Positions 8,786 through 18,097 are shown, counted from the stretch's first letter. The stretch: DNA of 64,000 bases from Deltaproteobacteria bacterium Ga0077539 (GCA_001465015.1 LNEO01000246.1:62001-126000), one strand, 5' to 3'. Notes: generated from the sequence alone by a model not told the origin. Numbers and translations: made by a program.

Positions 8786-10621
8786 ATGCTCGTCGTCATC
8801 AGCGATCTACACTTTCAGCACGTCGCGCTCGACTCGATTCGCTACGTCCAGGGAGAGGAGCTTCGTGAGACCGGCGTCGTGCGCAACGTCTCGCGCAGCG
8901 CCCTCTTGCTGCTGCTCGCGGACGTCGAGCGCTTCGCCGAGCGCGGGCGGTCCAAGCGCATCGAGCTCGTGTTCAACGGCGACATCTTCGAGCTGTGGCG
9001 ATCGCCGCTCTGGTTCGCGAGCGGCGACGTCGAGCTGCGCCCCTACGGAGCGGAGCTCGGCCCCGACGACGAGTCCAACGCCTTGCGGCAAAAGACCCAC
9101 GAAATCATCGAGGCGATCGCCGCGGACAACCAAGAGATCTGGAGCACCCTCGCCCGGTTCGTCTCGGACAAGAGCTTCGAGCGCTACGGGCAGGTCACGC
9201 GCCTCGCGAACGACGTCGAGGTGATCGTTCACTATGTTCCGGGCAACCACGATCGACTCGCCAACGCCTGGCCGTCGGTGCGACGACGCATCCGCGAGCT
9301 GCTCTCGATGGCGCCTGGCGACGCCGTGTTTCCCCATGTGATCGACCGCACGCGAAGCGATGGATACGGCGTCCGCATCCGTAACGGACACGAGTACGAC
9401 CCTGCCAACATCGGCGTCGACGTCGCGCTCGGCGAGCCCATCGCGATCTCCGAAGAGGGCTACCTCGCTCCGTGCCTCGGCGACTACGTCACCATCGACG
9501 GCGTCGCCCGCCTGGGAACGGCGTTTCGCGCCCTCTACGCCACGCGCCTGCGGCAAGACAGCGAGGACGGCCAACGGCTGCGTCGCTTCTACAACGCGCT
9601 CGTCGAGTTCGACGACGTTCGACCGCCCACGCTGCTCATTCAGTACCTCATCAAGCGCCTCGGCGGCACGCGCAAGGACATCTTCGAGCTGCTCAGACCG
9701 GTCCTCGTCGACCTCTATCAAGCCGCCGCGCGCGACCCGTTTGTTCACTCGGTCGCCGGTCGCCTCGCGCTCTTGCGGTACGTGACAGACCCGATCGCGA
9801 CCCTCGTTCGCGAGTCGTTGCGAGCCCTGTCGCCGGAGTCGCTCGAGCTCTTGATCCAGCGCGTGCAGTCGTTGGACAGCTCCAACTCCACCGCGCGCGG
9901 AGCGATCATGGCCTCGCGCGAAGACGTGATGGTGAACGGAGAGGTCGACGTCGTCATCGCCGGTCACACGCACCACCCCGACCAGGTTCCGCTGCCCAAC
10001 CCCAACGAAGAAGACGCGTTCTTCCTCGACGTCGGGACGTGGCGCTCGACCATTCAACACGGCGTCGCGGGGGTGTTCGGCAGGCTCCGCGCGTACACGG
10101 CGGCCTTCGTCTACTCCGACGCCGAGCGCGCGATCGCCGGCGACGGGCGACGGTTCGAGACGTGGACGGGGCACCTCGCCGCTACAGACTTCGGCCCCTA
10201 CGACAGACCCGTCGGGCCGCCCTCGGCGCCCACCCACGAGCTGTTGGTACGCTCGCTCGTCACCGCGCAGGTTGATGAAGGCAACACGCGCGACGGCGCA
10301 GAACTACGCATCGAAGTGGGCGTCGACGGCGAGCCGCGAGTGATCGAGCTCGAGGGCGTTCACAACGGCGAAGAGCGCGCGATCGAGGGGCTGAGCGTCC
10401 CTTTGTTTCGCGAAGGGCACGGCGAGCTGTGGGCCTTCGGCCGAGAGCTCGATCTCGGCGTCGACTCGTTTATCGACAGCGACGACGCGCTTCCCTGGGC
10501 GCTCAGATACCTGCCACGCAACGCAGACGGCACCTTCGTCACAGGCGAAGGCGAGCTCGCCCTGCGCGACCGCTCCGGAACCGACGTCCGCCTGCGATTC
10601 ACCATCGTCCCGCGCGATTGA
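8786..10621 (+). CDS. Calcineurin-like metallophosphoesterase
   Basis: 611 aa. Metal-binding motifs of the superfamily occur in order: SDLH at the extreme N-terminus (Asp7, His9), NGDIFE (Asp66), PGNHDR (153-157), NGHEYD (200-205) and GHTHHPD (from Gly393). The core is about 460 aa, longer than a simple UDP-diacylglucosamine-type phosphoesterase, with an inserted helical region (about 240-370) and a C-terminal all-beta extension of about 150 residues. The substrate is not predictable. Starts 36 nt after the ABC-F stop on the same strand, so possibly co-transcribed. Confidence 0.85.
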   Translation: MLVVISDLHFQHVALDSIRYVQGEELRETGVVRNVSRSALLLLLADVERFAERGRSKRIELVFNGDIFELWRSPLWFASGDVELRPYGAELGPDDESNALRQKTHEIIEAIAADNQEIWSTLARFVSDKSFERYGQVTRLANDVEVIVHYVPGNHDRLANAWPSVRRRIRELLSMAPGDAVFPHVIDRTRSDGYGVRIRNGHEYDPANIGVDVALGEPIAISEEGYLAPCLGDYVTIDGVARLGTAFRALYATRLRQDSEDGQRLRRFYNALVEFDDVRPPTLLIQYLIKRLGGTRKDIFELLRPVLVDLYQAAARDPFVHSVAGRLALLRYVTDPIATLVRESLRALSPESLELLIQRVQSLDSSNSTARGAIMASREDVMVNGEVDVVIAGHTHHPDQVPLPNPNEEDAFFLDVGTWRSTIQHGVAGVFGRLRAYTAAFVYSDAERAIAGDGRRFETWTGHLAATDFGPYDRPVGPPSAPTHELLVRSLVTAQVDEGNTRDGAELRIEVGVDGEPRVIELEGVHNGEERAIEGLSVPLFREGHGELWAFGRELDLGVDSFIDSDDALPWALRYLPRNADGTFVTGEGELALRDRSGTDVRLRFTIVPRD

Positions 10622-10817
10622 CAGGCAGCGCACCGCTGCGCCACCGCGGCGAGCTCGGATCGTTGCCGCGCGCGCTGCCGCGATAGAGCTGACAGTCGGG
10701 CGGAGCCTCGAGCGGCGGAGGTCTCCGCGGGTCATCTGCGACCGCTTGCGCCGACGCCGCGGAAGCAAACGCGACGGTCGCCAACAACGAGAGCGAGCAC
10801 AGTGCCGATCGAAGCAC
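10599..10817 (-). CDS. Small exported protein
   Basis: 72 aa from a GTG. Residues 1-25 are a textbook cleavable signal peptide ending ASAASAQA. The mature part is only about 47 residues, Pro/Arg-rich with one Cys, and is not recognised. It overlaps the 3' end of the phosphoesterase gene by 23 nt on the opposite strand. The signal peptide is the main reason to believe it; without it the frame would be dismissed. Confidence 0.5.
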   Translation of the reverse strand: MLRSALCSLSLLATVAFASAASAQAVADDPRRPPPLEAPPDCQLYRGSARGNDPSSPRWRSGALPVNRAGRW

Positions 10818-10872
10818 GGGAGCGACTATACCTCGCAGCGGACGCTCGAAACGCCGCGCCCTCGACGCAAAG

Positions 10873-12090
10873 TCATCGACCGAGCAACCAGCGACCCGCG
10901 AACGCCGAGGCGACCACGACGATCCACGGTGGGACCTTCCACCGCTCGAGGGCCAGGTACGCGACGATCACCGCCACGAGGTCGCTCGCGCTGCGAACGG
11001 ACTCGGAGAACACCGGTCGGCAGAGCGCGGCGAGCAACAGCCCGACGACCGTCGCGTTCGCTCCAGCGAGCGCAGCGCGAGCCCAGCGCTTCGAGCGAAG
11101 AAGACTCCAGAACGGAAGCGCGCCGCCGATCAGCAACCACGCAGGCAAGAACAGCGCGAAGAGGCAAAACAACCCGTACAGCCACCGCGCGTGCCCCGAA
11201 GCCATGGACGCGCCCACGAACGCCGAAAAGGTAAACAACGGACCAGGAACAGCTTGCGCCGCCCCGTAGCCCGCGATGAACGTCGCCTCTGTCACCCACC
11301 CTCGAGGCACGACCTCTGCGCGCAAGAGCGGGAGCACCACGTGTCCGCCGCCGAACACCAGCGCGCCCGCCCGATAGAACGCGTCGAACACGAGCGCGTC
11401 GCGCGCGCCCGTGCCGCGAGCGAGCGCTGGCAAACCGAGCAACAGCGCGGAGAACAGCGCGAGGGCGAAGCGCGCGCCCCGCTTGGAGCGAAGCGTGACG
11501 GGGGCCGACGCGCGCTCGATCGGTTGGCCATCGTTGCGATAACGCACGTAGCCCGCGAGCGCGCCGAGCAAGAGGACGACGAGCTGCGCGAGCGCTCCCG
11601 GAGCCACGAGCAACACAGCCGCAGCGCAGACGCAAAGGACGATCCGCGCGCGATCGGTGCAGAGCTTCTCGCCCATCGATCGCACGGCTTGCGCGACGAC
11701 AGCGACAGCGGCGAGCTCGAGTCCGTGCAGCCACCCGGCGTGAGACAGCGTCGCGATGGACGAGACGCCGTACGCGAACGCGATCATCGCGACCGCTGAC
11801 GGAGCGGTGAAGCAGAAGGACGCTGCGAGGGCGCCTGCGAGACCTGCGCGACGCATTCCGAGCGCGAACACGAGCTGACTGCTCGCGGGCCCGGGCAAGA
11901 ACTGACAGAGCGCGACGAGCTCGGCGAACTCGTCATCGTCGAGCCAGCGATCGCGATGGACGAACGCCTCGCGAAGATACCCGATGTGCGCGATCGGGCC
12001 GCCGAACGAAGTGCAGCCGAGGCGCAGAAACGCCAGCGCGACCTCGCCCACCCTCCCCTTCGACGCGCGTGGTTCGGACGGTGATTCCAT
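10873..12090 (-). CDS. chrA: Chromate transporter, two-domain ChrA family
   Basis: 405 aa, the usual size of long-chain CHR proteins, made of two homologous halves. The N-terminal half has the family signature around FLRLGCTSFGGPIAHIGYLR and CQFLPGPASSQL; the second half repeats it as RAGALVFGGGHVVLPLL and YGAAQAVPGPLFTFSAFVG. About ten hydrophobic segments make it an inner-membrane protein. Characterised members export chromate by a proton- or sulfate-linked mechanism; whether this one does is inference. The ATG at 12090 begins the last stretch of sequence before the first conserved motif; the frame upstream is non-coding in character. Confidence 0.9.
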   Translation of the reverse strand: MESPSEPRASKGRVGEVALAFLRLGCTSFGGPIAHIGYLREAFVHRDRWLDDDEFAELVALCQFLPGPASSQLVFALGMRRAGLAGALAASFCFTAPSAVAMIAFAYGVSSIATLSHAGWLHGLELAAVAVVAQAVRSMGEKLCTDRARIVLCVCAAAVLLVAPGALAQLVVLLLGALAGYVRYRNDGQPIERASAPVTLRSKRGARFALALFSALLLGLPALARGTGARDALVFDAFYRAGALVFGGGHVVLPLLRAEVVPRGWVTEATFIAGYGAAQAVPGPLFTFSAFVGASMASGHARWLYGLFCLFALFLPAWLLIGGALPFWSLLRSKRWARAALAGANATVVGLLLAALCRPVFSESVRSASDLVAVIVAYLALERWKVPPWIVVVASAFAGRWLLGR

Positions 12091-12146
12091 GGCGAACGCG
12101 CGCGAGAGCTGAGCACGAAGCGCTCGAGCTCGTCGACAACTCGCGC

Positions 12147-12581
12147 TCAGCGACGCGCGACGGTCGAAGACGTGGGCGACACAGGATCGAGCCGCGCGAC
12201 GATCTGCGCGCGACCGGTGTCCACGCGCATATCCCCTCGCTCGAAGTCCACCGAGATCGCCGGGTCTCCGTCGCGCTGTGGAAGCTCGTCGTCGGAGGCA
12301 GACACCCACTTGCCCGCGCGCGCCTCGCAGCGCGCATACCCGCCGGGAATGCGACCGCCAAACAACGGTACATCTCCGCACGTGATCTCGAGTCTGCACG
12401 GAAATCCGCCGCGCGATTCGTTGCGAACGCGCACCGTGCAACGCGCGCCCGGAGCGAGCTCGATCCCGCGCGCATCGGTGACGGTCGCGGCGCGCGTGAC
12501 CTCTGCGCCCTTCTCCGCGGGGCGACACACGGCCAGGGCGACGACGGCGATGGAAGCGATGATCACGGCTCGGATCTTCAT
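12147..12581 (-). CDS. Small exported protein, probable lipoprotein
   Basis: 144 aa with a GGAGG ribosome site 8 nt before the ATG. The N-terminal hydrophobic segment ends ALAVC, a poor but possible lipobox (Cys19). The mature part has paired Cys in a region predicted as beta strands (RCTVRVRNES, PCRLEITCGD, YARCEARAG), suggesting a small disulfide-bonded periplasmic domain. No family recognised. It lies 56 nt upstream of chrA on the same strand; co-transcription is possible but a functional link is not implied. Confidence 0.7.
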   Translation of the reverse strand: MKIRAVIIASIAVVALAVCRPAEKGAEVTRAATVTDARGIELAPGARCTVRVRNESRGGFPCRLEITCGDVPLFGGRIPGGYARCEARAGKWVSASDDELPQRDGDPAISVDFERGDMRVDTGRAQIVARLDPVSPTSSTVARR

Positions 12582-12990
12582 GGTGACAACCTCCGACCGA
12601 GGGCACTGCAGAGCCCATGCCGACGCGATACGACCAGAGAATATCCAGACGATTCAGCGACTCATGCGGTGAGCGCTTCACCGGACCGTCCTCGCGATCG
12701 TCCGCTCGAACGGACGACCGTCCGGCGCAGCGGACGCTTCGCGACGACACCGAGTTCAACCTCGACGTCGACCAGCGGATGTGAGCGCCGCGCCGCGAAG
12801 TGGGAGCCAATCCTCCCGCTCGCATCGCGCAGCGCCGGTCGAGCGCCCGCTGCGCCACGCGACATCTCGCTGAATTTGCAGGATGTTCACGAGCAACCGT
12901 TCGTCGCTCGTGCATGGCACGCGCGCTGCTTTGTCGGAATACATGGGCGATCTTTCTCGCCCTGCGACAGAGACAGAAGGAGTGCTCGAG
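12582..12990. other. Intergenic region with a short hairpin
   Basis: About 400 nt between two divergent genes with no convincing reading frame. It should hold both promoters. The only clear structure is a perfect 7-bp inverted repeat, TCGTCCG-CTCGAA-CGGACGA, at 12698-12717, which could be an operator or a weak hairpin. Confidence 0.5.
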
Positions 12991-13893
12991 ATGCTTCGTT
13001 CGACGACGGTTGGCGCGGGTGTTCTGGCGATCAGCGTCTTGTTCGTTGGTTGCGCAGAGGTCCGCGAAGACCTCGATCCTGCGCACACGCTCGGCGACTC
13101 GGACCTGTCGCACGCCGGTCCTCCGCCCGGTGAAGAAGCCGAGTCCGAGCCGACGGGGCAGAGCGTCGAAGAGGTCGCGAACGCTCCGCGATTTCAGCTG
13201 CCGTTTCCGTGCGGGCAGGTGTGGGCCGGGCAGACGCGCGGCAACCACAGCCCCGTGAACTCGATCGACTTCAATCGCACCAACGACCTCGGAGACACGG
13301 TCGTCGCGGCCGCCGCGGGCACGGTCTCGCGCGTCGCCAACGAGGGCAGCACGAGCTACGGCAAGTGGGTCGAGATCGATCACGGCGGCGGCTATCGCAC
13401 TCGCTATGCACACCTCGACACGCAAGCGGTCCGCGTCGGCCAGCGCGTGGCGGGCGGCGAGCGCATCGGAACCCTCGGAAACACGGGAGGCTCGACCGGA
13501 CCGCACCTGCACTACGAAGTGCGTCGCAACGGAGTCGCGGTGCGACCGACGTTCAACGGCGCGGCGTCGTTCTTCTTCGGCACACGCAACTACACGAGCC
13601 AGAACGCTTGCGGTGGTGGAGGCGGCGGTGGCGGGAGCAGCAGCGGCGTCGTGGGACGCGTGAACACGAGCGGCATTTCGCTCACCGTGCGCTCCGGTCC
13701 CGGCACGGGATTTCGCGCGGTAGACTCGGTCGCGGACGGAGCCACCGTTCGAATCACCTGTCAGGCCCGCGGAACGTCCGTCACCGGCACCTACGGAACC
13801 TCGTCCCTCTGGGACTTCATCGGCACCGGCTACATCGCGGACGCGTACGTCTCCACTGGCTCGGACGGCCAGGTCGCGCCCACCTGCCGCTGA
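12991..13893 (+). CDS. M23/LytM-type zinc metallopeptidase with C-terminal SH3-like domain, lipoprotein
   Basis: 300 aa from the ATG at 12991, preceded by AAGGAG. Lipoprotein signal peptide ends VLFVGC (Cys21). After a Glu-rich linker comes an M23 endopeptidase domain (about 65-200): zinc ligands are probably His86 and Asp93 (NHSPVNSIDF) and His174 in the PHLHYE motif, with His172 as the second motif His; YGKWVEIDHGGGYRTRYAHL is the family beta-core. A run of eight Gly (208-215) links to an SH3b-like domain (about 219-290, LTVRSGPGTGFRAVDSV). It should cut peptidoglycan cross-bridges or stems in the periplasm. Because the metal residues are present it is predicted to be active rather than a NlpD-like activator. 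Confidence 0.88.
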   Translation: MLRSTTVGAGVLAISVLFVGCAEVREDLDPAHTLGDSDLSHAGPPPGEEAESEPTGQSVEEVANAPRFQLPFPCGQVWAGQTRGNHSPVNSIDFNRTNDLGDTVVAAAAGTVSRVANEGSTSYGKWVEIDHGGGYRTRYAHLDTQAVRVGQRVAGGERIGTLGNTGGSTGPHLHYEVRRNGVAVRPTFNGAASFFFGTRNYTSQNACGGGGGGGGSSSGVVGRVNTSGISLTVRSGPGTGFRAVDSVADGATVRITCQARGTSVTGTYGTSSLWDFIGTGYIADAYVSTGSDGQVAPTCR

Positions 13894-13983
13894 GCGCTCT
13901 GCATCGCCCGCCCCCTCGAAGATTCACCGAGAGGGTGCCTCGAGCAACGGGACAATACGCACGACCGGTATTGCAACTCAGAG

Positions 13984-14832
13984 TTGCTATACCCATACTC
14001 GTGCCACGAGGTCCTTTTGCCCCCGAACGATGCTCGATCGATTGCCCTGCTGCTCTTCAGCAACTTCGTCACCCAGGCCGTCGGCTACTTCACCGTGGTC
14101 TCATTGGTGTATTTCGTCGTGTGGCGCTGGGGACGCGAGCGCTTCGCGCGTCGCCGCATCGCGAGCCCCGCCCGCGCTGACCGCGCGCAGCTCCGGCACG
14201 AGCTCGGCAACACGCTCGTCGTGCTCGTCGTGGGAATGCTCAGCGTCGGCATCGTCCTCGCCCTGCAAGCCGCTGGACACACGCGCCTCGTGAGCGGCCC
14301 GAGCAACCCGCTGCTCGTGCTCCTGTGGGTCGTCGGCGGAGTGCTCTTCAACGACGCGTGGTTCTATTTCTGGCACCGATTGCTGCACCACCCGCGGATC
14401 TACCGGCACATCCACGCGGTCCATCACCGAAGCGTCGACGTCACCCCGTTCTCGTCGTACTCGTTTCACGCCGTCGAAGGCTTCGTCCTCGGCGCGTGGA
14501 TCATCCCCGCGGCGATCTTTCTGCCCATGCCCATGGCGGCGCTCGGGGTGCTTCAGGTGTTCGGCCTCGCCAACAACGTGATGTCTCACCTCGGCTACGA
14601 GTTTCTTCCGCGGTGGATCCTGCGCGTGCCGGTGCTTCGATGGACCAACACGGCCACTTTTCACAGCCTTCACCACAAGGTTTTGCGCGGTAATTTCGGG
14701 CTCCATACCCGGCTGTGGGACCGCTTGTTCGGCACCGAAGTCGACGGCTACGAGGCGGCGTTCATCGCCCGCGGGACGGAGCCCTCGGGCCCCGAGTACA
14801 CTTCGACCGATGACTCGAAGCGCGCCGAGTGA
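13984..14832 (+). CDS. Fatty acid hydroxylase / sterol desaturase family membrane di-iron enzyme
   Basis: About 282 aa if the TTG at 13984 is used; TTG at 14017 is an alternative, and the ATG at 14030 is out of frame. Four to five hydrophobic segments and the three His clusters of the FA_hydroxylase superfamily are present: WHRLLHH, HIHAVHHRS and FHSLHHK. These bind a di-iron centre at the cytoplasmic face of the membrane. Likely oxidises a lipid chain or sterol-like substrate; the specific substrate is unknown. The last 23 nt overlap the start of a TetR-type regulator gene, so the two are translationally linked and the regulator probably controls this gene. Confidence 0.85.
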   Translation: MLYPYSCHEVLLPPNDARSIALLLFSNFVTQAVGYFTVVSLVYFVVWRWGRERFARRRIASPARADRAQLRHELGNTLVVLVVGMLSVGIVLALQAAGHTRLVSGPSNPLLVLLWVVGGVLFNDAWFYFWHRLLHHPRIYRHIHAVHHRSVDVTPFSSYSFHAVEGFVLGAWIIPAAIFLPMPMAALGVLQVFGLANNVMSHLGYEFLPRWILRVPVLRWTNTATFHSLHHKVLRGNFGLHTRLWDRLFGTEVDGYEAAFIARGTEPSGPEYTSTDDSKRAE

Positions 14833-15412
14833 AGCGTCCCGTCCGTTGAAGCGTCGCGGAGCGCCCGTCGTCGATCGCGTCCTCGATGTCGCGCTCGAAG
14901 CGCTCGCCGAGCAGGGATTTCACGGGTTTTCGGTGCCCGCGGTCGCCGAGCGCGCCGGACTCAACAAGACCAGCGTCTACCGACGGTGGCCCACGAAGAC
15001 CGCGCTCGTCTCCGCGGCGCTCGAGCGCGCGCTCGGGCACCGCGCGCAGCTCCCAGACACCGGCTCTTTGCGCGAAGATGTCCTCGCGTTCGCGCAGGGC
15101 GCGGTGGCGTTCGTGACCTCGCCCGTCGGCCGGGCGGTGATGCGCACGCTGCTCGCAGACGCCGATCACCCGGAGGTGCGCGAGCTCGCAGCGTCGATGC
15201 TCCGCGAGCAGACAAACGGGCCGCGCGCGATCTTTCGTCGCGCCCAAGCGCGCGGCGAGCTCGCCCGAGACGCCGACGTGACCATGGCGCTCACCGTCGT
15301 GGCGGGCGCGATCGTGCATCGAACGTTCATCGAGCACGGGGCCCTGACGCCCGCGTTCGTCACGCGTCTGGTGACGCTCGTGGTCGACGGGCTGTGCGCG
15401 AAGGCGCCGTAG
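14810..15412 (+). CDS. TetR/AcrR family transcriptional regulator
   Basis: 200 aa. N-terminal TetR helix-turn-helix domain: RVLDVALEALAEQGFHGFSV, AVAERAGLNKTSVYRRWPTK, then ALVSAALERAL, all positions of the family motif. The C-terminal half (about 75-200) is an all-helical ligand-binding/dimerisation domain, similar to the TetR_C types common in actinobacteria and myxobacteria. Overlaps the upstream hydroxylase gene by 23 nt, implying co-expression and probably auto-regulation of the pair. The ligand is unknown; a lipid-like molecule is only a guess from context. Confidence 0.9.
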   Translation: MTRSAPSEASRPLKRRGAPVVDRVLDVALEALAEQGFHGFSVPAVAERAGLNKTSVYRRWPTKTALVSAALERALGHRAQLPDTGSLREDVLAFAQGAVAFVTSPVGRAVMRTLLADADHPEVRELAASMLREQTNGPRAIFRRAQARGELARDADVTMALTVVAGAIVHRTFIEHGALTPAFVTRLVTLVVDGLCAKAP

Positions 15413-15413
15413 G

Positions 15414-16028
15414 TCAGTCGCTCGCGTCGCCGCAGCACGCGCCAGAAGGAGCGACGATCGAGAGCCCCTCGGGCAGTCGCCCGTCCGGCCGAGGCGCACA
15501 CGAAATCACGTTGCCCCGCGCGTCGAGCGCGATCGCGCAGCACTCTTCGAGCGACTTGCGGAGCATCGCGCGCCCGCGCTGGACGCGAGACTTCATCCCG
15601 GACAGCGACACGCCGAGCATCTCCGCGGCCTGCTTCTGCGTGAGCCCTTGCAGCTCGACGATCGTGAGCGCCTCTCGATAGGGAGAGGGCAGCGTCGCGA
15701 TGAACGGCGCGAGATACGCTGCGACCTCTTCTTCTGCCGCGCGATCTTCCGCTTCGAGCTCGTCCGACTTCTCGTCGGGCGCTCGATCGACGACGGGATG
15801 CCTCGCGGCGACCCGATAGTGATCGACGATGGCGCTGCGGGCGACCTGATAGACCCAGGGACCGAAGCGCTCTTCGTCGCGTAGCGCACCGAGTCCGCGC
15901 TGCACCCGAAGAAACACCTCTTGCATCACGTCGTCGACGTCGACCTGCGAGCGCACCCGGCGAGCGACAAACGGGCGCAGCTTCGCGTCGAGCGCGCTCC
16001 AAGCGTCGCGCGACGCGGCGGAGATCAC
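15414..16028 (-). CDS. SigZ-like ECF sigma factor with Cys-rich tail
   Basis: 204 aa from a GTG at 16028 that overlaps the arsM stop as GTGA, so it is translated with arsM. Region 2 is seen in [18 protein letters not shown] and [18 protein letters not shown], and region 4 in [41 protein letters not shown]. The C-terminal about 40 residues after the helix-turn-helix carry five Cys ([20 protein letters not shown]), a tail that could bind arsenite or another soft metal. No anti-sigma gene is adjacent. The family is known as SigZ-like; regulation by thiol-reactive metal is inference from the tail and the neighbour. Confidence 0.85.
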   Translation of the reverse strand: MISAASRDAWSALDAKLRPFVARRVRSQVDVDDVMQEVFLRVQRGLGALRDEERFGPWVYQVARSAIVDHYRVAARHPVVDRAPDEKSDELEAEDRAAEEEVAAYLAPFIATLPSPYREALTIVELQGLTQKQAAEMLGVSLSGMKSRVQRGRAMLRKSLEECCAIALDARGNVISCAPRPDGRLPEGLSIVAPSGACCGDASD

Positions 16029-16855
16029 GCGTCGCCTCCGGGCTCGCAGCAAGTGGGAGCGCAGCACGAAGCCGCGCCTGGCTTGATCGCCTCGATCGTG
16101 GCCGACGCGACGTAGTCTTCGACACCCGAGCCCGGAAGCCAGTCGCGAATGAACTCCCGGCTCTCGGGCCGAACGTCGACCATGACCTTCTCGAAGCCCG
16201 CGCCCACGAGCATCGCGCGGAGCGCGTCGACCGTGACCGCGCCCGAGACGCACCCGGTAAGCGCGAGCACCTCGCTCGCGATCGCCGCCGGAAGCGGTTG
16301 GAGCTGAACGACGTCCGAGATCGCGAGCCTGCCGCCCGGCTTGAGCACGCGGATCGCTTCGCGAAACACCGATTCTTTGTCAGGGCTGAGGTTGATCACG
16401 CAGTTCGAAAGGATCACGTCGACCTCGCCGTCGCCGACGGGCAGGTGCTCGATCTCTCCGAGTCGAAAGTCGACGTTGGTCGCGTTGACGGTCTTGGCGT
16501 TGGTGCGCGCCTTGGAAACCATGTCCGGCGTCATGTCCACGCCGATCACGCGTCCGGAGGGTCCCACTTGTTTACCCGCGAGAAAGCAGTCGATTCCGCC
16601 GCCAGCGCCGAGGTCGAGCACGGTCTCGCCAGGCTTCAACGCGGCGATCGCGTGGGGATTTCCGCAGCCGAGACCCATGTTGGCGCCGTCCGGCAGCGCC
16701 GCGAGGTCGTCCGCTGCGTACCCGAGCTTCGCGCTCGGGATCGAGGCGATGGTGCCGCAGCAGCCCGGCGCGCAGGTGCTCGAGTTGCTGCGGGCCACCT
16801 TCGAGTACTCCTCGCGCACCGCGGCGCGAACGGCGTCATTTGTCTGATCCTTCAT
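16025..16855 (-). CDS. arsM: Arsenite S-adenosylmethionine methyltransferase
   Basis: 276 aa, preceded by AAGGAG. SAM-binding motif I is [12 protein letters not shown] (79-90). The Cys residues used by ArsM to bind As(III) are recognisable: Cys64 in GLGCGNP, Cys152 in [11 protein letters not shown] and Cys202 in TGCVSGA. An N-terminal CAPGCCG and a C-terminal tail with CC pairs ([11 protein letters not shown]) add further thiols. It converts arsenite to methylated and volatile arsenicals in the cytoplasm. It is the first gene of a two-gene unit with the SigZ-like sigma factor, which overlaps by 4 nt. No ArsR gene is seen nearby. Confidence 0.93.
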   Translation of the reverse strand: MKDQTNDAVRAAVREEYSKVARSNSSTCAPGCCGTIASIPSAKLGYAADDLAALPDGANMGLGCGNPHAIAALKPGETVLDLGAGGGIDCFLAGKQVGPSGRVIGVDMTPDMVSKARTNAKTVNATNVDFRLGEIEHLPVGDGEVDVILSNCVINLSPDKESVFREAIRVLKPGGRLAISDVVQLQPLPAAIASEVLALTGCVSGAVTVDALRAMLVGAGFEKVMVDVRPESREFIRDWLPGSGVEDYVASATIEAIKPGAASCCAPTCCEPGGDA

Positions 16856-16964
16856 CGGTAGTGTGTCTCCTTCGAGGGTGAAGACGACGTCCTTCCGAAA
16901 AGGACGCAGGGATTGTTCGCGGCGGGGAGCGGGGCTGCTGAGCGGCGCCAACGATCGCCGCGGC

Positions 16965-17297
16965 TCACCGGCGCAGCGCAGCCCACACGAGGTTCGGAGA
17001 CGCTCCGTGCGCGCGCACCATCCGGACCCACAAGAGCGTCATGTGCTCGAGATGCAGCGCTTGAACGAGCCCGCCGACGTCCACCGGCTCGAAGCCCACG
17101 TCCGTGATGAGCGACGCGACCTGCGATTTCGCCGTCGAATCATCGCCGCAAAACAGCATCGTCGGCTTCACTGCGCACGCGGGGTACGACGGGTCCTCGA
17201 GGTTCTCGTAGCCATAGATCGTAAACGCCTTGACGACCTTCGCCTTCGGGACGAGCGACTGAACGACCTCGCTCCCCGATCGCTCGCTCTTCAACGC
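16965..17297 (-). pseudogene. Remnant of NADPH-dependent F420-reductase-like protein
   Basis: Only the C-terminal half of the family is readable, from about SGSEVVQSLVP through KVVKAFTIYGYENL, PTMLFCGDD, ITDVGFEPVDVGGL and [11 protein letters not shown] to the stop at 16965. The N-terminal Rossmann fold with its GxGxxG motif, which in intact relatives fills the first 100 or so residues, is missing. Upstream sequence in the same frame runs into the antisense of sodB and is not coding in character, and no start codon is placed sensibly. This is a 5'-truncated pseudogene. Confidence 0.7.
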
Positions 17298-17383
17298 TGC
17301 ACCTCTTTGGGTGCGACGCGATCGCGTCGATCGGGGGTCGAACGAGCGCGCGAAGCGCATATTCCCCCACGAACGGTCGACGA

Positions 17384-17962
17384 TCAGCCGAAGTTCGCGG
17401 CCGCGAAGTCCCAGTTCACGAGCTTGTCGAAGAAGGTCTCGACGAACTTCGCGCGGAGATTGCGGTAGTCGATGTAGTACGCGTGCTCCCAGACGTCGCA
17501 CGTGATGAGCGGCTTCTGCCCACGCGTGAGCGGGGTCTCGGCGTTGCTCGTCGTGACGATCTTCAGGGATTCACCGTCCTTGACGAGCCACGCCCAACCC
17601 GAACCAAACTGCGCCACTGCGGCGTCGGCGAACTGCTTGCGAAAATCCGCGTAGCTGCCGAAGTCGCGCTTGATCGCGTCCGCGAGCGCGCCCGAGGGCT
17701 CGCCGCCGCCGGCGGGCTTCATCGAGGCCCAGAAGAAATCGTGGTTCCACACCTGGGCGGCGTTGTTGAAGACCTTGCCCGACGAGCTCTTCACGATGTC
17801 CTCGAGGGACTTCTCGGCGTCCGGTGATCCGCCGATGAGCTTCTCGAGGTTGGTCATGTACGCCTGGTGGTGCTTCTCGTAGTGAAAGCTAAACGACTCT
17901 TCCGAGAGGTGCGGCGCGAGCGCGTTCTTGGCGTACGGCAGCGGCTTCATTTCGAACTTCAT
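17384..17962 (-). CDS. sodB: Iron superoxide dismutase
   Basis: 192 aa, the usual size of FeSOD. Metal ligands are recognisable: His in FHYEKHHQAY, His in AQVWNHDFFW, and Asp and His in DVWEHAYYIDY. The GSGWAWLV block is typical of the Fe/Mn family, and the Gln-rich AQFGSGWAW plus VWNHDFFWASM pattern favours iron. Converts superoxide to oxygen and hydrogen peroxide in the cytoplasm. The ATG at 17962 gives the canonical N-terminus (MKFEMKPLPYAKNALAPHLSEE begins at once with the family signature). About 135 nt upstream are free for a promoter. Confidence 0.95.
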   Translation of the reverse strand: MKFEMKPLPYAKNALAPHLSEESFSFHYEKHHQAYMTNLEKLIGGSPDAEKSLEDIVKSSSGKVFNNAAQVWNHDFFWASMKPAGGGEPSGALADAIKRDFGSYADFRKQFADAAVAQFGSGWAWLVKDGESLKIVTTSNAETPLTRGQKPLITCDVWEHAYYIDYRNLRAKFVETFFDKLVNWDFAAANFG

Positions 17963-18097
17963 CGACGGCTCCTGTGCGTTTGGAGAACCAGTGGCCCGAG
18001 CTTCATGCACCAAATCCTCGCCGTCGGGAGCGGGCGGCGCGTTTATTGGCAAACGGCCAATACGTTGGCAGCCGTGCGCTCAGAAGAGCGTCGAAGC

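Noticed and set aside
12069-13133. Plus-strand frame across the 12.1-13.1 kb region
   Set aside because: Antisense to the small exported protein and out of frame with the M23 peptidase; Arg/Ser-rich shadow.
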